Shown here one piece after another: positions 46,131 to 54,318 of a stretch of DNA of 64,000 bases. The first letter of the stretch is position 1; every line of letters starts with the position of its first letter. The stretch comes from Oxalobacter paeniformigenes (GTDB taxonomy: Bacteria > Pseudomonadota > Gammaproteobacteria > Burkholderiales > Burkholderiaceae_D): NCBI RefSeq assembly GCF_027158465.1, contig NZ_JAMKYL010000006.1, positions 36,214-100,213 on the forward strand, given 5' to 3'. The translations under genes and the position numbers were made by a program. The notes beneath the pieces are model-generated. The model saw only the letters and a list, made by a program, of their open reading frames with translations, was not told the origin of the DNA and did not search any database.

Positions 46131-46324
46131 GGAATTGGGGTTTTAGAGATACAGGAAATGAAAAATTATACTGTAATCAACAATCAGGAATGAACCGGTC
46201 GGCAGTGCCATGTCGTATCCGCAGTAAAGCAAGTTTTTGATATCGCAGGTTTTCCGTTGAGGCGGTGTGTGGCAGGCGCTGTCGTCCAGTCTTGTCGCAA
46301 GCGATTGCTTTCGGCGGGAAAACC

Positions 46325-47059
46325 TTACGGGAGCGATTGCAGCTTCAGGTTGATCGAATCCGCTTCGGCGACGCCAGGAACCCGAGTGCCGTCAGCAAAG
46401 AAAATCGTCGGTGTTCCCTCGATATTGAGCTGTTTGCCCAGTGCGCGAATCCGTTTATCCGGGAAAGCGCAGTTATTGCCGGCTTTCGCAGGCATTTTGT
46501 CGTTGATCATCCAGTCGTGCCATGCCTGTGCCGGGTTGGGGGAACACCAGATGTTTCTGGAAATCTCGACGGATTTTTCTGACAGGATATTGAGCGGATA
46601 CAGATAGATCGTGACATTGTCCACGTTTCGCAGGTTGTATTCGAGCTGTTTGCAGTGGCGGCAGGTCGGATCGGAAAAAACGGCCATCTTGCCTTCACCG
46701 CTTCCCTTGACGATCTGGATTGCCAGGTCTTTCGGCAGGCTTGAAAAGTCTGTGATCGCGAATTTCCGGAGTTTTTCGTTCGTATAGTCGGTCCGCGTCT
46801 GGATGTCCATGATGTTCCCGATGAAGAGGTAGCGTGCCTCGGCGTCGGTATAGACCAGATTGTTGCCGACACGGACTTCGTACAAACCTGAATACGGAGT
46901 TTTGACGATATCGCTTTTCTCGACATTCACGCCGAGATATTCTACGAAACGCTTCTGAATAACAGTTTCGGCAGAAGATGCCGCCAACGTGCAGGCACAC
47001 CAGAGCATGCAGCAAATCGCCGAAATGGTATGAATAAAACGGGTAATCGGATAAGGCAT
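46325..47059 (-). CDS. DsbC-like thiol:disulfide interchange protein
   Basis: Periplasmic disulfide isomerase candidate of about 244 residues. A signal peptide (FIHTISAICCMLWCACTLAA) is followed by a DsbC-type dimerisation domain with LYEVRVGNNLVYTDAEARYLFIG read in parts, then a thioredoxin domain. The active site is C-R-H-C at about 133-136, and a second cysteine pair (NIWCSPNP and AGNNCAFP) fits DsbC. DsbC enzymes usually have CGYC or CPYC, so CRHC is a variant. ATG at 47059 has AGGA nine bases upstream. Confidence 0.88.
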   Translation of the reverse strand: MPYPITRFIHTISAICCMLWCACTLAASSAETVIQKRFVEYLGVNVEKSDIVKTPYSGLYEVRVGNNLVYTDAEARYLFIGNIMDIQTRTDYTNEKLRKFAITDFSSLPKDLAIQIVKGSGEGKMAVFSDPTCRHCKQLEYNLRNVDNVTIYLYPLNILSEKSVEISRNIWCSPNPAQAWHDWMINDKMPAKAGNNCAFPDKRIRALGKQLNIEGTPTIFFADGTRVPGVAEADSINLKLQSLP

Positions 47060-47174
47060 AATAGATATTCCTGAAAAGTTTTTGCCAGGGAAGGGCCAGA
47101 AGGCGTATTCTGGCCATGTATGCAGCAAAAGCGCAATCTGAAACGAAAGAAAAAACAATTCTGTATAATGAAAA

Positions 47175-47204
47175 ACGACACGTCGGCGTTTTTTTTGTTA
47201 CAAT
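47175..47204 (+). promoter_or_regulatory. promoter of tRNA-Thr
   Basis: TACAAT (47199-47204) lies ten bases before the tRNA 5' end, with ACGACA (47175-47180) 18 bases upstream. The bases between the -10 and the start are GC-rich (GCACGC), as in stringently controlled stable-RNA promoters. Confidence 0.5.
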
Positions 47205-47213
47205 GCACGCTTC

Positions 47214-47289
<76 letters not shown>

Positions 47290-47323
47290 AATCAAATTCC
47301 AAAGCCATCCCAAGATGTCTTTT

Positions 47324-47360
47324 AAGCCGTGTAAATTCAACAGTTTACACGGCTTTTTTT
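47324..47360. terminator. terminator after tRNA-Thr
   Basis: AAGCCGTGTAAA (47324-47335), loop TTCAACAG, TTTACACGGCTT (47344-47355), then T to 47360. The right arm also encodes the last residues and stop of the opposite-strand DUF4186 gene. Confidence 0.85.
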
Positions 47361-47839
47361 ATGCCTGCCAGCATACCTTCACGATGGTGGTCCGCTGTTT
47401 GCGGCAAGGCATGTCCGATTTCTTTTCGTATCCATGCCATGATGAGATTGACGATGTACTGTTGTTGTTCTTCTGTCAGTGCGTTACCGGGTTCGATATC
47501 GTGCCATTTCGAGAGACATTTCCGGCAGCAGGTACCTGTGGCGTGTTGCGCGATGAAAACAGGGTGACCGCGCATGGGGGTCTGTTTGCCGTCATTGGAA
47601 ATATGGGCAGGTGCAAGACGGAGACGGATGAAGTCACAGGCATGCCGGACGATCGTATCCAGTCCTTTTTCATCGATATACCGGCGTTGCTGTTTTCGCA
47701 AGTGAAAGCTTGCACGGAAATGTGAACGGGAAAGAGCTTCCAGTTTTTCGCAGATTCGCCCGGATTCATCCGGAGTGGGTAAATTGCAAGAAGCGGTTGT
47801 CCGTGATATTTCCGGACAGTCGTTTTCCCAGAAGTCCAT
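47345..47839 (-). CDS. DUF4186 family protein
   Basis: Protein of about 164 residues with the DUF4186 core LSRSHFRASFHLRKQQRRYI, GLDTIVRHACDFI, NDGKQTPMRGHPVFIAQHAT and CCRKCLSKWH. The Cys-Cys-x-x-Cys and nearby His could bind a metal. Its function is unknown to me. The start is uncertain: ATG at 47839 or at 47872, neither with a good ribosome binding site. The end lies inside the terminator stem of tRNA-Thr. Confidence 0.75.
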   Translation of the reverse strand: MDFWENDCPEISRTTASCNLPTPDESGRICEKLEALSRSHFRASFHLRKQQRRYIDEKGLDTIVRHACDFIRLRLAPAHISNDGKQTPMRGHPVFIAQHATGTCCRKCLSKWHDIEPGNALTEEQQQYIVNLIMAWIRKEIGHALPQTADHHREGMLAGIKKAV

Positions 47840-48012
47840 CTGGATATTTTTCGTTTTTTGTGTGGATATCATGCTGTGGATTGGCTGTATCGGACATATC
47901 CGGCAGGAAAGTGCTGCCGTCGGGGAAGATGGCAGGTGTTTTGCGAATTGTACGGGAGCCGGAACGGGCAGAAGGAATTGCCGGATATGAACATGGAAAC
48001 GCAAGGTGCCGT

Positions 48013-48540
48013 TTATCGTTTTGCGGGTTTGTACTGGCGGCGTCCGCGGGTGAAAGCGGTTTGTTCATCCACTTCGTCAAGCCAGTCGCTGCGGGTTGCG
48101 AGAATATGATCGAACCGTGCGGCATACGGTTTGATGTCGAGCACGGGCGTACTGTCGAGTATATCAACGCCCCGAATGGACAACATATTGCCGTTTACGC
48201 CCAGCAATTCGACGATACTCAGACCGATGGCGTTGGGACGCAGGGGCGTACGTGTGGCGAATATGCCATGTTCGACATCCTGCAAAAAAGGTTTGACCAC
48301 CAGTTTTGGCGTACCGGCACGATGCAGATGGTATATGAGATAAAGATGGGAAAAGCCTTCGATATCTTTGAGGCCGGTGGTATAGGGTGGAAATACTTCC
48401 AGTATTCCCTGACAGTCCTGTGCGAATACGGGTTGTGCAGGTGTTTGCTGTGCAATGGCGTGTTCGCTGTGGATGATACCGATCGGCGAATAGGAAATGG
48501 TCTCCGGTATCGGACCGGATTGACGTTTTTTTTCTGTCAT
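48013..48540 (-). CDS. trmO: tRNA (N6-threonylcarbamoyladenosine37-N6)-methyltransferase TrmO
   Basis: TsaA/TrmO-type SAM-dependent enzyme; the E. coli homologue methylates t6A37 of tRNA-Thr. The 175-residue protein has the beta-barrel core with SYSPIGIIHSEH, TGLKDIEGFSHLYLIYHLH, ATRTPLRPNAIGLSIVELL and GVDILDSTPVLDIKPYAARF. ATG at 48540 with GGA upstream; the frame is open another 72 codons without family likeness. It is 725 bases from tRNA-Thr, a possible substrate. Confidence 0.92.
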   Translation of the reverse strand: MTEKKRQSGPIPETISYSPIGIIHSEHAIAQQTPAQPVFAQDCQGILEVFPPYTTGLKDIEGFSHLYLIYHLHRAGTPKLVVKPFLQDVEHGIFATRTPLRPNAIGLSIVELLGVNGNMLSIRGVDILDSTPVLDIKPYAARFDHILATRSDWLDEVDEQTAFTRGRRQYKPAKR

Positions 48541-48776
48541 GGTGCTATGTTCCGGGTAAGATAATGCGGATATTACACCGCGCGGCGATATTTTCCATCC
48601 GGAAAACGGGCATGATCCGGACAGGTCGGCTTGTCGGGAAACGGTATTTCCTGCCGATTTGCGGATGAAGCTGGCAGATTCAAAGTATAATCGCAATTCT
48701 GACCGGCAAAATGGCGAGTGTCGATAAGGGGTAGTAATCGGTCGGACTGTCTTCATTCGTTTACGTAGAGATTGGT

Positions 48777-49271
48777 ATGGTTAAACAGGCGCAGGAACGG
48801 GTTTGTCAGGATTGCGGAAAATCTTTTGTCGGCAATCCGCGTGCGCGGTATTGTCCGCAATGTCGGGAACTCAGAAGATCGGGAACCAGTTATGTACAGG
48901 CGCAGCAGAGCAAGCCGGGTCCGCTCAAGCGTCTGGGAAGCAAGATCGAGCCGATCAAGCGCTACCTGTCTTTCTGGCGACTGGTGATACTGAACGTCAT
49001 TTTTCTGGCGATCGGGTTCGCCTGTGCATGGTATCTGCACAATCAGCCGTTCAGTTATGAAACGCAACAGACACTGGAAGCCTTTGCACCGACCAATCTG
49101 GCATTGACGGCCCTGCTTGTCTGGGGAAGCGCCATGCGCTTTTTCTACTGGTACAAGGACAAAAAGACCGACAATCCGTTCTGGCGTGAAAATTACTGGA
49201 AACAGTTGGTGGCATGGCTCGGCGGCATTATCTTTACGGAATGCTGGGCGATGTTTTTCCTGCTGACCTGA
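48777..49271 (+). CDS. zinc-ribbon membrane protein of unknown function
   Basis: The 164-residue protein begins with a four-cysteine zinc ribbon (CQDCGKSF ... YCPQCREL) followed by a basic linker. There are about three membrane segments (LVILNVIFLAIGFACAWYL, a central segment near 105-125, and LVAWLGGIIFTECWAMFFLL). AGAG precedes the ATG. It is monocistronic and ends in its own terminator. I do not recognise the family. The ribbon would face the cytoplasm if the N-terminus is inside. Confidence 0.75.
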   Translation: MVKQAQERVCQDCGKSFVGNPRARYCPQCRELRRSGTSYVQAQQSKPGPLKRLGSKIEPIKRYLSFWRLVILNVIFLAIGFACAWYLHNQPFSYETQQTLEAFAPTNLALTALLVWGSAMRFFYWYKDKKTDNPFWRENYWKQLVAWLGGIIFTECWAMFFLLT

Positions 49272-49290
49272 TATTCGTATGGTCCTTCGG

Positions 49291-49323
49291 ACGGCTGACG
49301 CAATGCGTCAGCCGTTTTTTTTT
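49291..49323 (+). terminator. terminator after the zinc-ribbon membrane protein
   Basis: ACGGCTGACGC (49291-49301), loop AAT, GCGTCAGCCGT (49305-49315), followed by a run of T to 49323. Confidence 0.9.
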
Positions 49324-49330
49324 GCCTGTC

Positions 49331-49352
49331 AGGTCATCGGGTTGTCATATGG
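49331..49352 (+). promoter_or_regulatory. possible Pho box before the phosphite operon
   Basis: Two 11-base units, AGGTCATCGGG and TTGTCATATGG, carry GTCAT cores exactly 11 bases apart, as in PhoB sites (CTGTCAT repeats). The second unit matches well, the first only partly. TAACAT at 49359-49364 could be a -10. Known ptx operons are phosphate-controlled, which supports the reading, but the match is moderate. Confidence 0.35.
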
Positions 49353-49420
49353 CCTGAATAACATGGTCTGCATCAATCGGTTCATTTGCGAAAGCAACAT
49401 CGAATGGAGTGCATCAGATC

Positions 49421-50212
49421 ATGATTCAGCTGGAAAATGTATCTGTCCGCTATGGTGATACGGTAGCCTTGCATCCAGTATCGCTGACGATTCCGGACGG
49501 CCAGTTTACGGTATTGCTGGGGCCTTCAGGTGCCGGTAAATCCACTTTTTTGAGATGTTTCAATCTCATGAGCTGTCTCGACAGCGGCGAGCTTCGCGTT
49601 TCCGGATTCGCCGGAAACTGGAATAGCAAAAATCTGCAACGGCTCCGACGCCAGACCGGCATGATTTTCCAGCAGCATCAGTTGATCGGAAGGCGGACCG
49701 CATTGCAAAACGTCTTGATGGGACGTCTGGGTTATCACTCCGTTTTCCGTTCAATTTTTCCCTTGTCCGTACAGGAACAGGAACTCGGCCTGCGAAGTCT
49801 CCGGCGTGTCGGATTGCTGGACAAGGCACTTTGTCGTGTGGATGAGTTAAGCGGTGGCCAGCAGCAAAGGGTCGGTATCGCCAGGGTATTGACGCAGCAA
49901 CCAAGAACTATTCTGGCTGACGAGCCAGTCGCCAGTCTTGATCCGGCGACAGCGGAGAAAGTGATGGATTTGATCCATTCGGTTTGCAGGGAGGACGGCA
50001 TCACGGCGGTGGTCAGTCTCCATCAGGTCGATCTGGCCAGAAAGTATGCCGATCGTATTGTCGGAATGTCCGCAGGCAGGATCGTTTTCGATGGTGTGCC
50101 TGCCGATCTGACGCAGCCGAAAGTCGATGAATTGTACCGGAACCAGCCGGATGTCCGGCAAACGGCAAGGCAGGGCCGGGTGGTGAATTTTCCTGTTCCA
50201 TTGGCAAGTTAA
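49421..50212 (+). CDS. phnC: phosphite/phosphonate ABC transporter ATPase
   Basis: ATP-binding subunit of a PhnCDE/PtxABC importer, 263 residues. It has Walker A LLGPSGAGKSTFL, signature LSGGQQQRVGIARVL and Walker B ILADEPVASLDP. ATG at 49421 is chosen, with TGGAG eleven bases away; a GTG four codons upstream is also possible. It heads the four-gene operon with phnD, phnE and ptxD. Because ptxD ends the operon, the main substrate is probably phosphite (so this would be ptxA). Confidence 0.93.
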   Translation: MIQLENVSVRYGDTVALHPVSLTIPDGQFTVLLGPSGAGKSTFLRCFNLMSCLDSGELRVSGFAGNWNSKNLQRLRRQTGMIFQQHQLIGRRTALQNVLMGRLGYHSVFRSIFPLSVQEQELGLRSLRRVGLLDKALCRVDELSGGQQQRVGIARVLTQQPRTILADEPVASLDPATAEKVMDLIHSVCREDGITAVVSLHQVDLARKYADRIVGMSAGRIVFDGVPADLTQPKVDELYRNQPDVRQTARQGRVVNFPVPLAS

Positions 50213-50221
50213 GGAGTTATC

Positions 50222-51079
50222 GTGAAAAAGTGGGTATCCATGTGTTGTCTGGCGTTTTTTTCGCTGGTGTCTGCAATGGCGCATGCCGCCGATCCTGATC
50301 CGTCGACGTTGAAAGTGGCGTTGTTGCCGGACGAAAATGCCGCCACGATTATCAAGAAAAACCGTCCTCTTCAGGAATATCTGGAAGAAAAACTCGGCAA
50401 AAAAGTGGAATTGATCGTGACGACTGATTATTCATCCATGATCGAAGCCATGCGGCACGGGCGTCTTGATCTGGCCTATTTCGGACCGCTTTCCTATGTG
50501 CTGGCGAAACAGAAAAGCGATATCGAACCGTTTGCCGCGATTCGGCAGCAGGGCAAGACTACCTATCAGGCAGTCATTATCGCCAACAAGTCGGCAGGGA
50601 TCACAAAACTCGAAGATATTGCAGGCAAGGATGTCGCTTTCGGTGACAAGGCTTCTACATCCAGCCATCTGATTCCGAAATCCATGCTGGCGGAGAAAAA
50701 CCTGTATGCCGGCAAAAGTTACAGGGAACATTTTGTCGGTGCGCACGATGCCGTCGCCATGTCGGTACAAAACGGACATGCACAGGCAGGCGGCTTGAGC
50801 AAGCCGATCTTTGAAACGCTTGTCCAGCGCGGTCTGGTCAAACCGGACAAGGTTATGGTCATTGCCGAATCGAAACCTTTTCCACAGTATCCATGGACCA
50901 TGCGTTCGAGTCTGAATCCACAACTCAAACAGAAAATCCGTGCCGCCTTTCTGGAAATAAACGATCCTGCCATTCTCAAGCCATTCAAGGCCGAAGGGTT
51001 CGGTTCGGTAAGCGACAAGGATTACGATGTCGTGCGCAATCTGGGCAGTCTGCTCAAACTGGATTTTTCCAGATTTTAA
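50222..51079 (+). CDS. phnD: phosphite/phosphonate-binding periplasmic protein
   Basis: Substrate-binding component, 285 residues, PhnD/PtxB type. It starts at GTG with a strong AAGGAG. The signal peptide MKKWVSMCCLAFFSLVSAMA ends at AHA before ADPDPSTLKVAL. The family features YFGPLSYVLA, AFGDKASTSSHLIP and GAHDAVAMSVQNGHAQAGG are visible. Whether the pocket prefers phosphite, methylphosphonate or aminoethylphosphonate cannot be read by eye. The operon partner ptxD favours phosphite (ptxB). Confidence 0.93.
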   Translation: MKKWVSMCCLAFFSLVSAMAHAADPDPSTLKVALLPDENAATIIKKNRPLQEYLEEKLGKKVELIVTTDYSSMIEAMRHGRLDLAYFGPLSYVLAKQKSDIEPFAAIRQQGKTTYQAVIIANKSAGITKLEDIAGKDVAFGDKASTSSHLIPKSMLAEKNLYAGKSYREHFVGAHDAVAMSVQNGHAQAGGLSKPIFETLVQRGLVKPDKVMVIAESKPFPQYPWTMRSSLNPQLKQKIRAAFLEINDPAILKPFKAEGFGSVSDKDYDVVRNLGSLLKLDFSRF

Positions 51080-51094
51080 AGGGCGGGTTTCATC

Positions 51095-51898
51095 ATGACG
51101 GTTTCTGCTGAATTTGACGCTGTCTTGTCGGTGCAACGCAGGGTCTGGAGAAAATCCATGATGACGATGGCAGTGCTTGCCATCGTCCTGGCAGGGTGTT
51201 GCCATTATGCCGGTTTGTTCGATGCCGAACGGCTGGCGGATGGTATCCCCAGTCTGGTCACTCTGGTGACGGAAATGTTTCCGCCGGATTTTTCACAGCT
51301 GAAGAACTGGATAGGACCGTTGACCGATACGCTGGCCATGAGTGTTGCCGGAACGGCGATCGCCGTGATTTTGTCGGTGCCGCTGGGTGTATTGGCTGCA
51401 AGAAATACCAGTCCGAATCCCGTTGTTTTCCATTTGTGCCGAGGCTTGCTTAACGGATTGCGTTCGATTCCGGAGCTGATTATGGGAATCGTGTTCGTGG
51501 CGGCGGTCGGGTTCGGCGCGCTGCCGGGAGTGTTGGCGCTGGCATTTCATTCCGTCGGTATGGTGGCCAAGTTTTTCGCCGAATCCATCGAACATGTCGA
51601 TCCGGCGCCGGTACAGGCGGCGAAGGCGGCCGGATGCAGTCCCTTGCAGGTCATCATCCACGGCATCTTCCCTCAGGTTTTCCCGCAAATGGCCGATACC
51701 GCCATTTATCGCTGGGAATACAACTTCCGTGCTTCTACCGTCATGGGGATGGTCGGGGCTGGCGGTATCGGTTTCGAACTGATCGGCTCGTTGCGGATTA
51801 TGCAGTATCAGGAAGTATCGGCCATTCTGATCGTGATTTTGCTGATGGTGACGATCGTCGATGCTTTCAGTTCATGGCTGCGCAAGAAAACACAATAA
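51095..51898 (+). CDS. phnE: phosphite/phosphonate ABC transporter permease
   Basis: Inner-membrane permease, 267 residues, PhnE/PtxC type. It has about six membrane segments, the loop GLRSIPELIMGIVFVAAVGF, and the ATPase-contact motif EHVDPAPVQAAKAAGCSPLQ. The gene lies 15 bases after phnD and 13 bases before ptxD, in a tight operon. There is one permease only, so it should act as a homodimer. Confidence 0.93.
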   Translation: MTVSAEFDAVLSVQRRVWRKSMMTMAVLAIVLAGCCHYAGLFDAERLADGIPSLVTLVTEMFPPDFSQLKNWIGPLTDTLAMSVAGTAIAVILSVPLGVLAARNTSPNPVVFHLCRGLLNGLRSIPELIMGIVFVAAVGFGALPGVLALAFHSVGMVAKFFAESIEHVDPAPVQAAKAAGCSPLQVIIHGIFPQVFPQMADTAIYRWEYNFRASTVMGMVGAGGIGFELIGSLRIMQYQEVSAILIVILLMVTIVDAFSSWLRKKTQ

Positions 51899-51911
51899 TC
51901 GAAGGTAAAAA

Positions 51912-52910
51912 ATGAACAAACCGAAAGTTGTACTGACCCATTGGGTGCATCCTGAAACAATCGAACTGCTACGTCAGAAGACAGAAGTGATCGTCAATCC
52001 CGGAAAAGGAACGCTTTCCAGAGAAGCGCTGCTGGAAAAAATGAAGGATGCCGATGCCATGATGGCATTTATGCCGGATTGTGTTGACGAGGCATTTTTG
52101 CAGGCATGCCCGAGACTGAAAGTGATCGGCGCTGCCCTGAAAGGGTATGACAATTTCGATGTGGCTGCGTGTACACGTCACAAGGTATGGCTGACGATTG
52201 CACCGGATTTGCTGACGGTCCCGACTGCCGAACTTGCCGTCGGCCTCATGTTGGCCATAACACGCAATATGCTGGAAGGCGATCGCCATATCCGCAGCGG
52301 ACAATTTGCCGGGTGGCGTCCCGAACTGTATGGAACCGGTCTTTTCGGACGAACGGCCGGTATCGTCGGTATGGGGCGGGTTGGGCGTGCGGTTGCCGAG
52401 CGGCTAAAGGGGTTCGGCATGAATTTGCTCTATACCGATCAGGTGGCCTTGTCTGCCGACGAGGAAAACCGGCTGGGTTTGCAACACACGGATTTCCATA
52501 CATTGCTTAAGGACAGCGATATGGTCATACCGTTATTGCCGCTGACTGCGGAAACATGTCATCTGTTCGACGGCCAGGTACTGTCCGAAATGAAGCGTGG
52601 GGCATATCTGGTGAATGTCTGTCGTGGATCGGTCGTGGATGAGATGGCCGTCGTTGAAGCGCTTGACAATGGACAGCTTGCCGGATATGCGGCGGATGTA
52701 TTCGAAATGGAAGACTGGATTCGTGCGAGCCGGCGTCGCCACATTCCGGAAAAACTGCTGGCGAATACCGCGCAGACATTTTTTACGCCGCATCTGGGCT
52801 CTGCAGTCCGGGATGTCAGAATGGCGATCGAGCGTTATTGCGCCAACAGTATCTTGCAGGCGCTGGCCGGCGAAATACCGGATGGCCATGTCAATGACAT
52901 AGCCGGTTGA
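51912..52910 (+). CDS. ptxD: phosphite (phosphonate) dehydrogenase PtxD
   Basis: NAD-dependent oxidation of phosphite to phosphate. The 332-residue D-2-hydroxyacid dehydrogenase family protein carries the stretches that mark PtxD: MMAFMPDCVDEAFLQACP, ALKGYDNFDV, PDLLTVPTAELAVGL and GYAADVFEMEDWIRA. The expected catalytic residues are Lys77, Arg238 (NVCRGSVVDE), Glu267 and His294 (FTPHLGSAVR). The nucleotide loop is GMGRVGRA, and Asp176 at the end of the second strand suggests a preference for NAD over NADP. It follows the phnCDE-type importer; no ptxE-like regulator is nearby. Confidence 0.9.
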   Translation: MNKPKVVLTHWVHPETIELLRQKTEVIVNPGKGTLSREALLEKMKDADAMMAFMPDCVDEAFLQACPRLKVIGAALKGYDNFDVAACTRHKVWLTIAPDLLTVPTAELAVGLMLAITRNMLEGDRHIRSGQFAGWRPELYGTGLFGRTAGIVGMGRVGRAVAERLKGFGMNLLYTDQVALSADEENRLGLQHTDFHTLLKDSDMVIPLLPLTAETCHLFDGQVLSEMKRGAYLVNVCRGSVVDEMAVVEALDNGQLAGYAADVFEMEDWIRASRRRHIPEKLLANTAQTFFTPHLGSAVRDVRMAIERYCANSILQALAGEIPDGHVNDIAG

Positions 52911-52923
52911 AAAACGTACATGA

Positions 52924-52958
52924 ATGAAAAAGGACAGCGTTTTGCTGTCCTTTTTCAT
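52924..52958. terminator. bidirectional terminator after ptxD
   Basis: ATGAAAAAGGACAGC (52924-52938), loop GTTTT, GCTGTCCTTTTTCAT (52944-52958). It closes the phosphite operon and the convergent UPF0149 gene. Confidence 0.88.
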
Positions 52959-52961
52959 GTT

Positions 52962-53621
52962 TCAGTGCAGTGAGGATGTCTGCCGGTTTTTTTCGCGTGC
53001 TTCCTCGAAATGTTCGTAAATCCGCGGCAGGTTGGAAATCATCTTGGTGACCAGTTCTTCGCGTTCTTCCGCCGGAATGGGCTGGCAACCGGAAATTTCC
53101 GGGATGTATTCGGAGTACAGCGTCAGAACCGGGGTCAGCAAGCCTTCCTGATTCTGCTTGCCGTCTTCGACCATTTCTTTCCAGCTGTCGCGGCGCATGT
53201 CCATTCCCAGAATGAAACCGTATGCCCATTCGTTGGCGCTGCATTTGCCATCCGGATCGGCGTACAGGAACGGATAGTATTCATCATTGCGCTTGAGGAC
53301 GGAATCGATATGTTCCCAGTGCTGGGCGAGCGCCCCCATAATCTGGTCGGATTCTTCCTGGCTTTTGAATTCAGGCATTTTGCCGCCGAAGATAACGGGA
53401 AGATATTCTTCGGCATGAACAGGAGACGGACTGGTAATCAGTGCGCACAGAAAACCGTCCAGCACTTCCATGTGCATGGCGTTCTGGGCCGCATGGGAAT
53501 CCAGATAATGTTCCAGTGCGTCAAGCTGCTGGTTGGAAAGTTTGGGAGACGCTTCCTTGTGGTTCAGAAAATCATCAAGAGCCTTGAGCATGGATTCGGT
53601 ATCGTTTTCGTTATCGGACAT
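52962..53621 (-). CDS. UPF0149 (YecA/YgfB) family protein
   Basis: Cytoplasmic protein of 219 residues with the UPF0149 fold. The core HMEVLDGFLCALITSP, MPEFKSQEESDQIMGAL and the later ANEWAYGFILGMDMR are typical. There is no C-terminal SEC-C zinc motif, which many YecA proteins have. The function is unknown. ATG at 53621 gives MSDNENDTESM; the upstream open frame is not protein-like. It is convergent with ptxD. Confidence 0.85.
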   Translation of the reverse strand: MSDNENDTESMLKALDDFLNHKEASPKLSNQQLDALEHYLDSHAAQNAMHMEVLDGFLCALITSPSPVHAEEYLPVIFGGKMPEFKSQEESDQIMGALAQHWEHIDSVLKRNDEYYPFLYADPDGKCSANEWAYGFILGMDMRRDSWKEMVEDGKQNQEGLLTPVLTLYSEYIPEISGCQPIPAEEREELVTKMISNLPRIYEHFEEAREKNRQTSSLH

Positions 53622-53845
53622 AGGGCAGCAAAGTGAAGTTAAAAGAATGAAAAAACAACCATACTGGTGGCTAGTATAACAATAGTTCCGCCAGCCTTGT
53701 ACACATGCTTGTGCCTGATGATTAAATACGGCATGCCTGTCCGAAGTCAAGGAACGCCGGTTCATTATGGCTATGCTTTATCCGGAAACAGCACGGTTTG
53801 CCGGAAAACGGAACCGTTTTTTTGACGATATTTCAGGGAGACAAT

Positions 53846-54274
53846 ATGAAACGTACAGGATCGGCCGTCTGGTCAGGTGGCATAAAGGATGGAAAAGGAA
53901 CGTTGACGACGGAAAGCGAAACCTTGTCGAAGACACCTTATTCTTTTTCGGCACGCTTCAAAAATGCCGCGGGCACCAACCCGGAAGAATTGATTGCGGC
54001 AGCCCATGCAGGCTGTTTCACGATGGATTTATCAGGACGGCTCGAAGCACGTGGCATGAAGGCAGAAGAAATCCGGACTATGGCGACACTGGAAATGGAC
54101 AGAACGGAAAAAGGATTTTCCATCACACATATCCATCTGGACGTCCATGCACGTATTCCCGGCGGAGATGCGGATATCTTCAGGACGGAAGCCTTTCATG
54201 CGAAAGAAAATTGTCCTGTTTCGCGTGTGCTCAATACCGATATTTCCGTAGTGACGACGCTGGACATGATTTGA
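53846..54274 (+). CDS. OsmC-family peroxidase
   Basis: Thiol peroxidase of the OsmC/Ohr family, 142 residues, which reduces organic hydroperoxides. The two redox cysteines are in AAAHAGCFTMDLSG and KENCPVSRVLN. GTNPEELIAAAHA is the OsmC-type signature rather than Ohr. AGGGAG lies before the ATG at 53846. It is a single gene, divergent from the UPF0149 gene. Confidence 0.92.
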   Translation: MKRTGSAVWSGGIKDGKGTLTTESETLSKTPYSFSARFKNAAGTNPEELIAAAHAGCFTMDLSGRLEARGMKAEEIRTMATLEMDRTEKGFSITHIHLDVHARIPGGDADIFRTEAFHAKENCPVSRVLNTDISVVTTLDMI

Positions 54275-54280
54275 GGACAA

Positions 54281-54318
54281 AAAACGGCCGGGCGGTTTTC
54301 GATACGCCCGGCCGTTTT
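54281..54318. terminator. bidirectional terminator after the OsmC gene
   Basis: AAAACGGCCGGGCG (54281-54294), ten-base loop, CGCCCGGCCGTTTT (54305-54318). It is shared with the convergent lipoprotein gene. Confidence 0.85.

Noticed and set aside
46091..46324. A SAM, SAH or cobalamin riboswitch before metH
   Set aside because: No conserved core such as a B12 box was seen; only a simple hairpin is present.
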